64,000 nt of DNA. It comes from Gammaproteobacteria bacterium. GTDB lineage: Bacteria > Pseudomonadota > Gammaproteobacteria > Steroidobacterales > Steroidobacteraceae. Positions within the stretch are counted from its first letter, which is position 1. Each line of letters opens with the position of its first letter. The notes beneath the pieces are model-generated. The model had not been told where the DNA came from. It saw nothing but the letters and a program-made list of their open reading frames with translations, and searched no databases. This document shows positions 55,660-63,859 of the stretch, piece after piece. Made by a program: the position numbers and the translations under genes. The DNA is taken from NCBI GenBank assembly GCA_016874055.1, contig VGVG01000005.1, forward strand, positions 1-64,000, written 5' to 3'.

Positions 55660-58204
55660 CGGGAAAGCTGTGACAGTGGCAGTCATGTCGTTTTTGGCCT
55701 CGGGCGCTATGGCGTTGACTATGGCGGCATCTGTTCAGGCACAGCAAACGAGTGACGACACCCGTCTTGAAGAAATCACGGTCACCGCGCAGCGAGGTGC
55801 GACGGAAACGAACCTGCAGACTACCCCGATCTCCGTATCTGCCGTCACCGCCACCGATATTGATCGGTTGGTTGCCAAGGACATTTCCGGTCTCGCTTCA
55901 TCGGTGCCCGGCTTCTCGGCCGCGCGCATCACGGCTTTCAATGCCGCGTCGTTCGCCATGCGCGGTGTTGGTCTTACGGACATCATCGTTTACCAAGACT
56001 CGCCGGTCGGCGTGCAGGTTGATGATTTCGTAATGCCGAGCGTACAAACCCAGTTGCTCGATACCTTCGACATCGCGGGCGCGGAGGTGCTGCGCGGTCC
56101 GCAGGGAACGCTTTTCGGCAAGAACACCACGGGCGGTGCCGTCAATATTCGCACGAAGCGTCCGAACATGTCGGAGTTCGGAGCGGATATCCGCCTCGGC
56201 TACGGCAGCTTCGGCTCGAAGCGTCTGCAGGCGGCGGTCGACCTACCGCTGCGGCAGGACGTGTTCGCCCTGCGTCTTGTCGGCTCGGTTTCCAAGTCCG
56301 ACGGCTACTACAAGCTCGGCGCCACCTACGGCCCGATCAACACACTGAACCTGTTCGGAGGTACGCTTGCGCCGTTTACCATCCCGGGCGTCACAGGTCA
56401 GCGTGGTTCGGGAACAGGGGCGACCACCGGTGGTGACGATATCGTCAACGGCCGTATCAAGGCTCAGTGGAATGCTTTAGATAATCTCACGCTGCTGCTG
56501 CAGATAGAAAAGATGCGTGACAGATCCGATGCGGTGCCGTCGTTCAATGACACACCCCCGGGCGGTCCCTACGTCTGGAACTTCCTCGGGTTCACGCGTC
56601 CGACCGGTGATCCTCTCGACAACATGGCCTCGACGGAGCGTAACGACTCTCTGCTAGAGATGGATAAGGGTCAGCGCATCGATGTCGACGGTGTTTACTT
56701 AAACGCGGAATGGGACCTCGGTTCGCACACTCTGTTCGCATCTGCTGGTTCGCGCGATCAGAAGGAGCACCTGCCAAACACTTACACGGGCGCTGCACCG
56801 GTAAACTCCATCACGCGCCAGCCCCTCTCGTTGTTTGACGCGACACGAGATACAGACCGTGAGACAACCCAGTTCGAGCTGCGTATTGCCTCAAACGCTG
56901 AAGGTCCATTCAACTACGTCGTTGGTGGCTTCCAGCAGACGAACGATGCTCGCTTCTGCGTCGTGCAGCTTCTCGGGTTCATCGACCTCGCGCTGCCATT
57001 TGCCGCGCTTGGTCTCCCGGCGCAGTTCAATAACAATGCGCCGCAGGTACTCTGTAATCAGCAGAATTCCGATTCCCTTGCAGGCTATGCTGACCTGACT
57101 TACAAGGCTTCAGACAAGCTTACTGTGGGTGCGGGTTTCCGCTACACTCAGGACGAGCGTGATTGGGCGGGCCGTACGCAGGTCGGTCTATCGGCGCTTG
57201 ATCCCCGGAACCCGGGTCTTACCCCGGCGCAGCTCGGCGAGCCGCTTAATGCGGGTGACTTCAAGAAATACCCGGGCGGTCAGATCGTCAACTCGAGGAC
57301 TCCGGGCTTTGGTAACTTGGCCCGTAAGTGGTCGGAGCCGAGCTGGCGTTTGACCGGTTCGTACCAGTGGAGCGACTCGTTGTTCAGCTACGCGACGCTA
57401 TCGCGCGGGTACAAGGCCGGTGGGTACAACGATCAGACAGGCACGAGTGGTTTGATGGTTCCTTCGCTGGCGCGTCCGGTCGATCCGGAATATGCGACGA
57501 ATTTCGAAGTCGGCTTAAAGTTTGAGTCGTTCGATGGGCGACTGCGCTTCAACCCGACCGTGTTCTCCACCAAGTATGAGGATGCTCAGCGCGCGGTAAA
57601 TATCATCACGCGCAAAGCCGGTGCGGATTTCCAGGAGACCGTGTTTTACAACGCAGCCGAAGTGAAGTCTCAAGGTATAGAGCTTGAGCTGCAGGCGCTA
57701 GTTACGGATTCGTTCCGAATCCGTGCCCAGGCAGCCTTCCTCGATGCGAAGTACGACAAGTTTGTGATCAACCAGCCCGCGCTGAACGATCCCGTCAGCG
57801 GAGGATCGATTGTTGCATTCAACGGCAATTTCTCGGGTTTGCCGGTGCCGCGCTCACCCAAGGAGAGCGGCGCGATATCGGGCACCTATTCGACTGATAT
57901 CGCGGAAGGTAGCCTTGAGGTGACTGGCGAGGTGTATTTCGAGGCGGAGAACCTTTTTTATATCTCTGCGGCGGGTCGTCAGTACGACGCGTACCTTAAT
58001 GAGAAGACACTGCTTAATTTGTCGGCTACCTTCACGCCCTCGGACAACCGCTACTTTGTCCGCGTGTACGGAAAGAACCTCTCAGATGAGCGTTATCGCA
58101 TCGCCTCGCAGTCGGTGGCAACTTTGTGGACGCACACCCAGTGGGGCGCTCCGCGCAGCTATGGTGTTGAGGTGGGCTTCAACCTCGGCGTGAGCGGTAA
58201 GTAA
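55646..58204 (+). CDS. TonB-dependent outer-membrane receptor
   Basis: 852 residues from ATG 55646. The signal peptide ends near SVQAQQ, then a TonB-box-like EEITVTAQR. A plug domain follows (GVQVDDFVMPSVQTQLLD, EVLRGPQGTLFGKNTTGGAV), then a 22-strand-type barrel ending RVYGKNLSDERYR and GVEVGFNLGVSGK. The last residue is Lys, not the usual Phe. The family belongs with proteobacterial receptors for hydrophobic or aromatic compounds as well as siderophores. Its place between two Rieske oxygenase transcription units suggests uptake of their substrate. A strong terminator follows. Confidence 0.92.
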   Translation: MANQRGKAVTVAVMSFLASGAMALTMAASVQAQQTSDDTRLEEITVTAQRGATETNLQTTPISVSAVTATDIDRLVAKDISGLASSVPGFSAARITAFNAASFAMRGVGLTDIIVYQDSPVGVQVDDFVMPSVQTQLLDTFDIAGAEVLRGPQGTLFGKNTTGGAVNIRTKRPNMSEFGADIRLGYGSFGSKRLQAAVDLPLRQDVFALRLVGSVSKSDGYYKLGATYGPINTLNLFGGTLAPFTIPGVTGQRGSGTGATTGGDDIVNGRIKAQWNALDNLTLLLQIEKMRDRSDAVPSFNDTPPGGPYVWNFLGFTRPTGDPLDNMASTERNDSLLEMDKGQRIDVDGVYLNAEWDLGSHTLFASAGSRDQKEHLPNTYTGAAPVNSITRQPLSLFDATRDTDRETTQFELRIASNAEGPFNYVVGGFQQTNDARFCVVQLLGFIDLALPFAALGLPAQFNNNAPQVLCNQQNSDSLAGYADLTYKASDKLTVGAGFRYTQDERDWAGRTQVGLSALDPRNPGLTPAQLGEPLNAGDFKKYPGGQIVNSRTPGFGNLARKWSEPSWRLTGSYQWSDSLFSYATLSRGYKAGGYNDQTGTSGLMVPSLARPVDPEYATNFEVGLKFESFDGRLRFNPTVFSTKYEDAQRAVNIITRKAGADFQETVFYNAAEVKSQGIELELQALVTDSFRIRAQAAFLDAKYDKFVINQPALNDPVSGGSIVAFNGNFSGLPVPRSPKESGAISGTYSTDIAEGSLEVTGEVYFEAENLFYISAAGRQYDAYLNEKTLLNLSATFTPSDNRYFVRVYGKNLSDERYRIASQSVATLWTHTQWGAPRSYGVEVGFNLGVSGK

Positions 58205-58234
58205 TCCGATTGATCTTAGACTGCCCCTCGTAGG

Positions 58235-58265
58235 CAAAAAAGCCCGGCGGAAGCCGGGTTTTTTT
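58235..58265. terminator. bidirectional rho-independent terminator after the TonB receptor
   Basis: Stem cccggc/gccggg with loop ggaa (58243-58258), flanked by six As on the left and seven Ts on the right. It can stop both the receptor transcript and the opposing catabolic operon. Confidence 0.93.
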
Positions 58266-58318
58266 GATCTGTGGCGTTTGCCGATTTATGCGGTGCTCGC
58301 CGTACGCACTCAGCTGCG

Positions 58319-58939
58319 CTAGGCTGCTGATCTAGGAGTGAACGGACACCAGGTCTCTTTTTCGACGACCTCGAGCAGGAAAGACAGTTTGGCCATGCCG
58401 CCGATGATGGCCATCACCACGCCAAGCTCCAAGATCTGGGCCTCGGAGAAGTGACGACGTAGGCGCTGAAAAAGCTCGGTCGAAATCTCGCCGTGCATGT
58501 TCGTTAGTACCATTTGATCTGTGTACTCGATCACCGCAAGATCGGCCTCGGAGAAGAGTGGTGGGCTCGGCGTGTTGGCTGCGAGTACATCAATTTGGGT
58601 TTGCGCGAAGCCCGCCTCCAGCGCCCCCGGAACGTTCTGCTTATTACAGGTACGACAGCCATGCACCAGCGACAGGCGCAGGCGAGCCAGCTGCTTGTAG
58701 CGCTGCGGAACCTCGCCGCCGAAGAACACCTTCACATAAAACTCGTTCATCACGAGATTGAGCAGATGAGGGGCCTGTGCGAAGACCTCAATGAAGGTGG
58801 GTTCATCCGTCAATTTCTTGAGTATGTCCCAGGCCGGGGCGATGCTCGCAGGTAGCTCGGAACGAGGCGTGCAAGTGAAAAGGGTCTGCGTCATTACGGA
58901 TTCTCCGGTTGGCGAAAAGGCGATTAGCGACTGGGTCAT
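58319..58939 (-). CDS. carboxymuconolactone decarboxylase / AhpD-fold protein
   Basis: 206 residues from ATG 58939, which overlaps the stop of the SDR gene by one base (TAATG). The core LARLRLSLVHGCRTCNKQN has the CxxC of the AhpD superfamily, but the His that normally follows (CxxCxxxH) is Asn. It could be a redox or lyase accessory of the pathway; the function is not certain. It is the last gene of the minus-strand catabolic operon. Confidence 0.8.
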   Translation of the reverse strand: MTQSLIAFSPTGESVMTQTLFTCTPRSELPASIAPAWDILKKLTDEPTFIEVFAQAPHLLNLVMNEFYVKVFFGGEVPQRYKQLARLRLSLVHGCRTCNKQNVPGALEAGFAQTQIDVLAANTPSPPLFSEADLAVIEYTDQMVLTNMHGEISTELFQRLRRHFSEAQILELGVVMAIIGGMAKLSFLLEVVEKETWCPFTPRSAA

Positions 58940-59841
58940 TATCGGTCGGGAACCTTGAACCACTCCGGGATAGTACCCGGCCATACATCGCCCCACATTT
59001 GATTGCCGCCGTCGACAACCAAGGTTTCGCCGGTGATGAATTTTCCGGTCACAGGTGAGCCGACATGGACCACCGCTTGGGCGATGTCGAATGCGTCACC
59101 AAATTGACGTAGGGGATTGGCGTTGCCAAACCCATTAGCGGCCTCGGGCTTGTAGACGTTCAGGCCTTCGGTAGCGATGGAACCGGGCGATACGCAATTG
59201 ACGCGGATGCCGAGCGGCGCCCATTCGACTGCGACCGACTTGCTGAGATAGATGACTCCAGCGCGGGCCGCGCAGGTGTGTGCGACCTGCGGCATACCGC
59301 GCCAAACATTCGCAACGATATTCACGATCGAACCCGGTCGATTGCGGTCGCCCCACGAGCGCGCAGCGGCCTGCATCATCCACCACGTACCACTGAGGTT
59401 GGTGTCGATGACAGCGTTCCAGCCCTTCACGGAGTAATCAAGAGCGGCTTGCGGGAACTGCCCGCCGCCGTTGTTGACCACGAGATCGAGACCGCCGTAC
59501 CGAGACCAGGTCTCGTCGATCAAGGATTGAACCTGATTGGGATCGCGAATCGTCATGGCCCGGGTTCCGATCTTGCGACCGATAAATCGGCGAATACTAT
59601 CGGCGGCATCGAGGAGTCGATCTTCGCGACGACCGCAAATCATGACTTCGCCCCCGAGTCTCGCGAACAGGAAAGCCATGGCACGACCAAGGCCGCTGCC
59701 CCCTCCCGAGACAAGGCACACCTTCCCGGCGAGCAGATCGTCACGGTAAGCGTGAGGGCGCTGGGCGAGCTCAGTGTCAGTGAAACCCCAGCGGTCGGGG
59801 GACGCATCTTTCGAATCAATGAGAGGAGTGGTAGCTGACAT
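58939..59841 (-). CDS. short-chain dehydrogenase/reductase, trans-2-enoyl-CoA reductase (PECR)-like
   Basis: 300 residues. The cofactor motif is SGGGSGLG (residues 45-52), then NNGGG (123-127). The classical YxxxK is replaced by T189-CAA-R193 in VAHTCAARAGV. This matches the HSGAARAGV segment of peroxisomal trans-2-enoyl-CoA reductase and dienoyl-CoA-reductase-type SDRs, so NADPH-dependent enoyl- or dienoyl-CoA reduction is the best guess. It lies 19 bp downstream of the thiolase gene. Confidence 0.83.
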   Translation of the reverse strand: MSATTPLIDSKDASPDRWGFTDTELAQRPHAYRDDLLAGKVCLVSGGGSGLGRAMAFLFARLGGEVMICGRREDRLLDAADSIRRFIGRKIGTRAMTIRDPNQVQSLIDETWSRYGGLDLVVNNGGGQFPQAALDYSVKGWNAVIDTNLSGTWWMMQAAARSWGDRNRPGSIVNIVANVWRGMPQVAHTCAARAGVIYLSKSVAVEWAPLGIRVNCVSPGSIATEGLNVYKPEAANGFGNANPLRQFGDAFDIAQAVVHVGSPVTGKFITGETLVVDGGNQMWGDVWPGTIPEWFKVPDR

Positions 59842-59860
59842 GGAATCCTCGCGGGTGGCT

Positions 59861-61063
59861 TCAGAGCGCCTTCAGACCGAATAACGAGACGCTGGAAATG
59901 TTGCGGTTGGGGATGCCACCTAGGTTGTGGGTGAGACCGAGACCGGGTGAGGGAAGCTGTCGATCGCCGGCGCGACCGAGCAATTGGTTGTAAACCTCGT
60001 AGACCATGCGCAGGCCCGAGGCGCCGACGGGATGTCCGAAGCATTTCAGACCGCCATCGGTCTGACAGGGATTACGACCGTCGCGGTCGAAGCGACCGTC
60101 GAGAATGTCGAAGGGTGCGCGGCCCTCGGCCGAGAAACCAAGGTCCTCCATCAACACGAGTTCGGTAACGGAGAAGCAGTCATGTACTTCCATTATCGAG
60201 ACCTCACGAACTGGATCTTTCACGCCCGCCTCGGCATAGGCACGTGCTGCAGCTTGCCGAGTGGTGGGCGTATAAGCGCCGTCCCAATCCGCGTGGGAAA
60301 GCTCGTAGCCGTTCGAAGCCACCAGCTGCATAGCTTTGATCGTCACTGCATCCCGACGTCCGAGAGATTTAGCCATTTCTGGTGTTGTAACAATGGCGCA
60401 GGCGGCACCGTCTGAGACGCCGCAGCAATCGAGCATGCCGAGCGGCCAGGCAATCATCGGCGCCGAGAGCACCTGTTCTGGAGTAATCGCCTTGCGCAGA
60501 TGGGCTTTCGGTGCGTGCAGTGCGTTCGCATGGCTTTTTACCGAGACATGCGCCATCGCGCGTCGAAGCTCGTCGATAGCGATGCCATGACGCGCCGCGT
60601 AAGCGGCGCCGAGTTGTGCAAAGGCACCTGGCGGCGTGAATCCAGGTTGCCAAAGATCTTCGAAAGTTCCCTTAGTACGCTCGGGCAGACCGCTAAAGCC
60701 CGTATCTTTTAGCTTTTCGACGCCCATAGCGAGCGCGATGTCACAGGCGCCGGAGGCGACTGCGTACGCGGCGCTACGAAGTGCTTCGGTGCCGGTCGCA
60801 CAAAGATTTTCGACGCGCGAGACGGGTATCTGCGGCAGGCGGAGGGTCATCGCCAGCGAGAGCGCCGACTTCGATACGCTTTGCTCGTCGTAAAACACGC
60901 CGAGCCAAGCGGCTTCGAGCTGATCGCGCTTGATACCGGCATCGAGGGTCGCTTCCCGGAAGGCCTCAAGCATCAAATCGTCGGCGCCGCAGTCCCAGCG
61001 CTCACCGAAGCGAGCGCAACCCATGCCGAGGATGACCACTTTATCGCGGATGCCGCTTGCCAT
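59861..61063 (-). CDS. SCP2-type thiolase / acetyl-CoA acetyltransferase
   Basis: 400 residues. The nucleophile is C88 in RVENLCATGTEAL. The other active-site loops are EVHDCFSVTELV and GGLKCFGHPVGASG. SCP2-type thiolases of this kind often act with an OB-fold (DUF35) partner, which here is fused to the upstream gene 3 bp away. It is expected to cleave or form a carbon-carbon bond on a CoA-activated, possibly branched or ring-derived acid. Confidence 0.88.
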   Translation of the reverse strand: MASGIRDKVVILGMGCARFGERWDCGADDLMLEAFREATLDAGIKRDQLEAAWLGVFYDEQSVSKSALSLAMTLRLPQIPVSRVENLCATGTEALRSAAYAVASGACDIALAMGVEKLKDTGFSGLPERTKGTFEDLWQPGFTPPGAFAQLGAAYAARHGIAIDELRRAMAHVSVKSHANALHAPKAHLRKAITPEQVLSAPMIAWPLGMLDCCGVSDGAACAIVTTPEMAKSLGRRDAVTIKAMQLVASNGYELSHADWDGAYTPTTRQAAARAYAEAGVKDPVREVSIMEVHDCFSVTELVLMEDLGFSAEGRAPFDILDGRFDRDGRNPCQTDGGLKCFGHPVGASGLRMVYEVYNQLLGRAGDRQLPSPGLGLTHNLGGIPNRNISSVSLFGLKAL

Positions 61064-61066
61064 CGA

Positions 61067-62521
61067 TCAGCTCCTGACCGCCGCCGACCGTACCGGCGCA
61101 GCTTTCCAGAAATAGCGACGGAATCCGCGGGTGCGATCAACGTCCTTAAGACGGAATACGAATCGAACCTCATCGTTTACCTTGGCTTCGCCTGGCGCGA
61201 AATCGGCAAATTCTATGAAGGCATTACCGCCCGAGCCGAATGTGACGTTGCCGTAGACGAGCGGCGGACGCGGGCTGAATGCGAGCCAGTCCTCGGTAAA
61301 GGTTTTGATGCGTGCCGTCTCTTCGGCAAGCGCGATGGGTTCTTGTTCGCCCATCTGTCTGCACGAGGGCGCAACGCACACGCGCGCACGCGGAAATTGA
61401 ACGGTGCCACAATGCGTGCAGCGTCCACCCGTGAAGGTGTAGACGTCTTCGTGACGCCTCCACGCGACGGTTTGGGCCGTGCGGCTGTCGCGCTCCGCGC
61501 GCATGCCGAACTCGACCAGCAGTACTCCGCAGTGCGAAAGAAAACGCGTGTACTCGGTTTCTTCGCGACGATCGGCAAGCGTCGCTGCGACGCTGCGCGC
61601 AGCGTGGTGTGAGCCAATCTTGGAGGTCGTACGAAAGAGTAGGGCATCCACACCTTGTCCGAAGCCGACGAGAAGCACGAGTTCACCCGCTTTGGCGCGC
61701 TCGAGCGCACTCGCAAGCAGGATGAGAGGATGGCCTGCACCTGTTTGACCGCATTGCGCAGCAAGATTATCGATAATTGCCGCTTCGCCTATACCCACGA
61801 GCGAGGCAATCTTGCGGCCGAGCGTCGGCGCGGCGTCGATGACGAGATGGGTGATATCTTTGGCCTCGACCTTCGCCTCAGCAAGTAGCGCGTGAAGCGT
61901 CTCGGGTACGAGACTTTGCCAGCCTGCTTCACGAACCCAGCGCTCCTCGAGCGTATAGTCGAAGGGCGAATCCGTCAGTCGATGGTGGTCAACGAAATCG
62001 GCGGCTCGGTGGTGGCGTGCAATCAGCTCGGCCACTCCCGGCTCTGCGCTGACGACCACGGCTGCGCCACCATGACCGTATGACGATTCTTGGTCGCTGC
62101 CTGGACGCGCGAGGCGTCGATCGGCGGCTGCGATCAGCGTGTGACCGTCACCGGTGGACGCGAGCGCTTGAGAGAGCGCCGATGTAGCAGATCGCTGGGC
62201 GCCCGTCACGTCCATGGCCAAGATTGACTCGCGCAAACTGAGTGCACTCGCGAGTACGGTCGCGTTGCTGCGATCGGCGAAGGGCAGGGTGGTGGAGGCG
62301 AGCATGACCGTGCGCACCGACTCGCGCGACGAGTACGAGGGCAATGCGCTGCGAGCGGCCTCGACGGCCATCGTCAGCGAATCTTCGTCCCAGTTGCAGA
62401 TCGAGCGCTCACCGTGCGCAGACTCTAGCGATGAGTTTACCCAGCCCACGGCCGCAGCGATCGTTTTACGCAACATGCGCAAACGAGGGATGCAGACGCC
62501 GAAGGACTGGATGCCGCTCAT
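61067..62521 (-). CDS. HMG-CoA-synthase-like protein fused to a DUF35 OB-fold/zinc-ribbon domain
   Basis: 484 residues from ATG 62521. The N-terminal 330 residues follow archaeal-type HMG-CoA synthase (GVCIPRLRM, WDEDSLTMAVEAARSAL, CGQTGAGHPLILLASAL, VGFGQGVDALLF). The nucleophilic Cys position reads Gln109 in VTGAQRSATSAL. The C-terminal part has the zinc-ribbon CTHCGTVQFPRARVCVAPSC and an OB-fold ending near RRYFWKAAP. It is probably a CoA-binding partner of the thiolase and perhaps not a working synthase. It overlaps the Rieske gene by 4 bp. Confidence 0.82.
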   Translation of the reverse strand: MSGIQSFGVCIPRLRMLRKTIAAAVGWVNSSLESAHGERSICNWDEDSLTMAVEAARSALPSYSSRESVRTVMLASTTLPFADRSNATVLASALSLRESILAMDVTGAQRSATSALSQALASTGDGHTLIAAADRRLARPGSDQESSYGHGGAAVVVSAEPGVAELIARHHRAADFVDHHRLTDSPFDYTLEERWVREAGWQSLVPETLHALLAEAKVEAKDITHLVIDAAPTLGRKIASLVGIGEAAIIDNLAAQCGQTGAGHPLILLASALERAKAGELVLLVGFGQGVDALLFRTTSKIGSHHAARSVAATLADRREETEYTRFLSHCGVLLVEFGMRAERDSRTAQTVAWRRHEDVYTFTGGRCTHCGTVQFPRARVCVAPSCRQMGEQEPIALAEETARIKTFTEDWLAFSPRPPLVYGNVTFGSGGNAFIEFADFAPGEAKVNDEVRFVFRLKDVDRTRGFRRYFWKAAPVRSAAVRS

Positions 62522-63735
62522 GGCGAGTCCGTCACCCAATCTTTGAGCACTGACTTGACGCGCAGAACTTCCGGAATGCGCTCGACGCCGATTCGGCGAT
62601 CGAGCTCTTCATGCCAGTGGTAGATGCGACGCTCTTGGTAATTGAGCGTGATTCCCTTGAACGCGCCCGATTCCACGGATTCTTGGATCTGTTCGGCAAA
62701 CTGCGTGTCCTCTTCGAGGATGCGCTCGAAGTTCGAAAGCCGCGTTTGCCATAGGGGGTCGATTTCACCGCCGCCCCAATCGGGAGCGAACCAGACGATC
62801 TCGATTTCCATGGAGCGCGGACCCGTGGGCCAGAACAGGATGAACGGATTACCCGTCGCATCCACCGGCGTCACGAGGTTAGGATAGAAATTGAACGACG
62901 GATTATTCCTCGAAGTGATTTCCGAAGCAGTTTCGATGCGACGCATGTCGCGCGAACCGGGGTCTTGCCAGTCCGGCCGACGATTCGGTGTGCACATCAG
63001 TGAATGCCCGTGTTTGTATAGCGTAATGAACGTCCCTCGGTGATCGAGGAAGCGATCGACCGTGTTCTGGTGGATCGACTTCAGGTGATACACCTCGAGG
63101 AAGGCATCGAGCAGAACTTTGACGTTGCACTTCACCGGATACGACTTGCGGTGCACAAATCGTACCTGTGCAGGCTGAATTTCTTCGAGCTGCTCTGGGA
63201 TCGGGCCGAGATGTTTGAGCAGGGGCTCGGCTTCTGGATCCTCATTCACGAAAATCCAATTACCGAGCGACTCGCAGCGCACCGAGTGCAGCGGGTAGCG
63301 GCTGAGATCGAGATCGACGAAATCGCGTTTGTCGCGCAGGTTCATCAGCCGACCGTCAAGCCCGTAGGTCCAGCCGTGATAACCACAGACTAGGCCGTCG
63401 ACCTTGCCTTTGCATTCACGTACCAGCGGCGCACCGCGGTGACGGCAGGAGTTGTAGAACGCTCGGACGGTACCGTCCTTGCCGCGTACGACGATGATCG
63501 GTGAGCCGGTGCGCTTGAAGAGATAGAAGCTGCCCGGCTCGGGGATCTCATCGGCATGGCAGGTGAACAGCCACGAGCGCTGCCACATGTAGCGCTGTTC
63601 GAGCTCGAGAAAGTCGGGATCGGTATACCTTGCGCCCGGGACGAGGGGTAACTGGGGGAAGCCCGGGGGCGGGGCGGTCCGCTCTGCCTCGGCCTTCATC
63701 CCCGATTTCAGGTAGTCGACTGTTGCGGCGTCCAT
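62518..63735 (-). CDS. Rieske aromatic-ring-hydroxylating oxygenase, alpha subunit (second copy)
   Basis: 405 residues from ATG 63735, with AAGGGTGG upstream. The Rieske cluster is CRHRGAPL...CGYHGWTYG. The mononuclear iron site shows CNVKVLLDAFLEVYHLKSIH, and a C-terminal EEDTQFAEQIQ carries the probable Asp. Sequence motifs differ clearly from the first Rieske protein, so the two are not recent duplicates. It is the first gene of the operon to 58319 and is divergent from the GST gene. Confidence 0.9.
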   Translation of the reverse strand: MDAATVDYLKSGMKAEAERTAPPPGFPQLPLVPGARYTDPDFLELEQRYMWQRSWLFTCHADEIPEPGSFYLFKRTGSPIIVVRGKDGTVRAFYNSCRHRGAPLVRECKGKVDGLVCGYHGWTYGLDGRLMNLRDKRDFVDLDLSRYPLHSVRCESLGNWIFVNEDPEAEPLLKHLGPIPEQLEEIQPAQVRFVHRKSYPVKCNVKVLLDAFLEVYHLKSIHQNTVDRFLDHRGTFITLYKHGHSLMCTPNRRPDWQDPGSRDMRRIETASEITSRNNPSFNFYPNLVTPVDATGNPFILFWPTGPRSMEIEIVWFAPDWGGGEIDPLWQTRLSNFERILEEDTQFAEQIQESVESGAFKGITLNYQERRIYHWHEELDRRIGVERIPEVLRVKSVLKDWVTDSP

Positions 63736-63757
63736 GGATCCACCCTTATAAATCGTT

Positions 63758-63775
63758 GACAAATGGCAGTTTGTC
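63758..63775. promoter_or_regulatory. inverted repeat GACAAA-N6-TTTGTC, possible operator
   Basis: Perfect 6-bp arms around a 6-base spacer, 23 bp upstream of the Rieske start codon in the divergent intergenic region. It sits just downstream of a TATACT (minus strand, 63785-63790) that could be the -10 element of the catabolic operon. Confidence 0.5.
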
Positions 63776-63809
63776 GGGGGAGGAGTATACGATCGAGTCG
63801 GTCATAAAT

Positions 63810-63827
63810 AAACAGGCTTGACTGTTT
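63810..63827. promoter_or_regulatory. inverted repeat AAACAG-N6-CTGTTT, possible operator
   Basis: The same 6-6-6 geometry as the repeat centred 52 bp to the left, about five helical turns away. It contains TTGACT (63818-63823), which could be the -35 of the GST gene, so a bound regulator could block both divergent promoters. Confidence 0.5.
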
Positions 63828-63859
63828 TTTTATAGGTCTCTGTTGTAAAGTTTCTGTCC

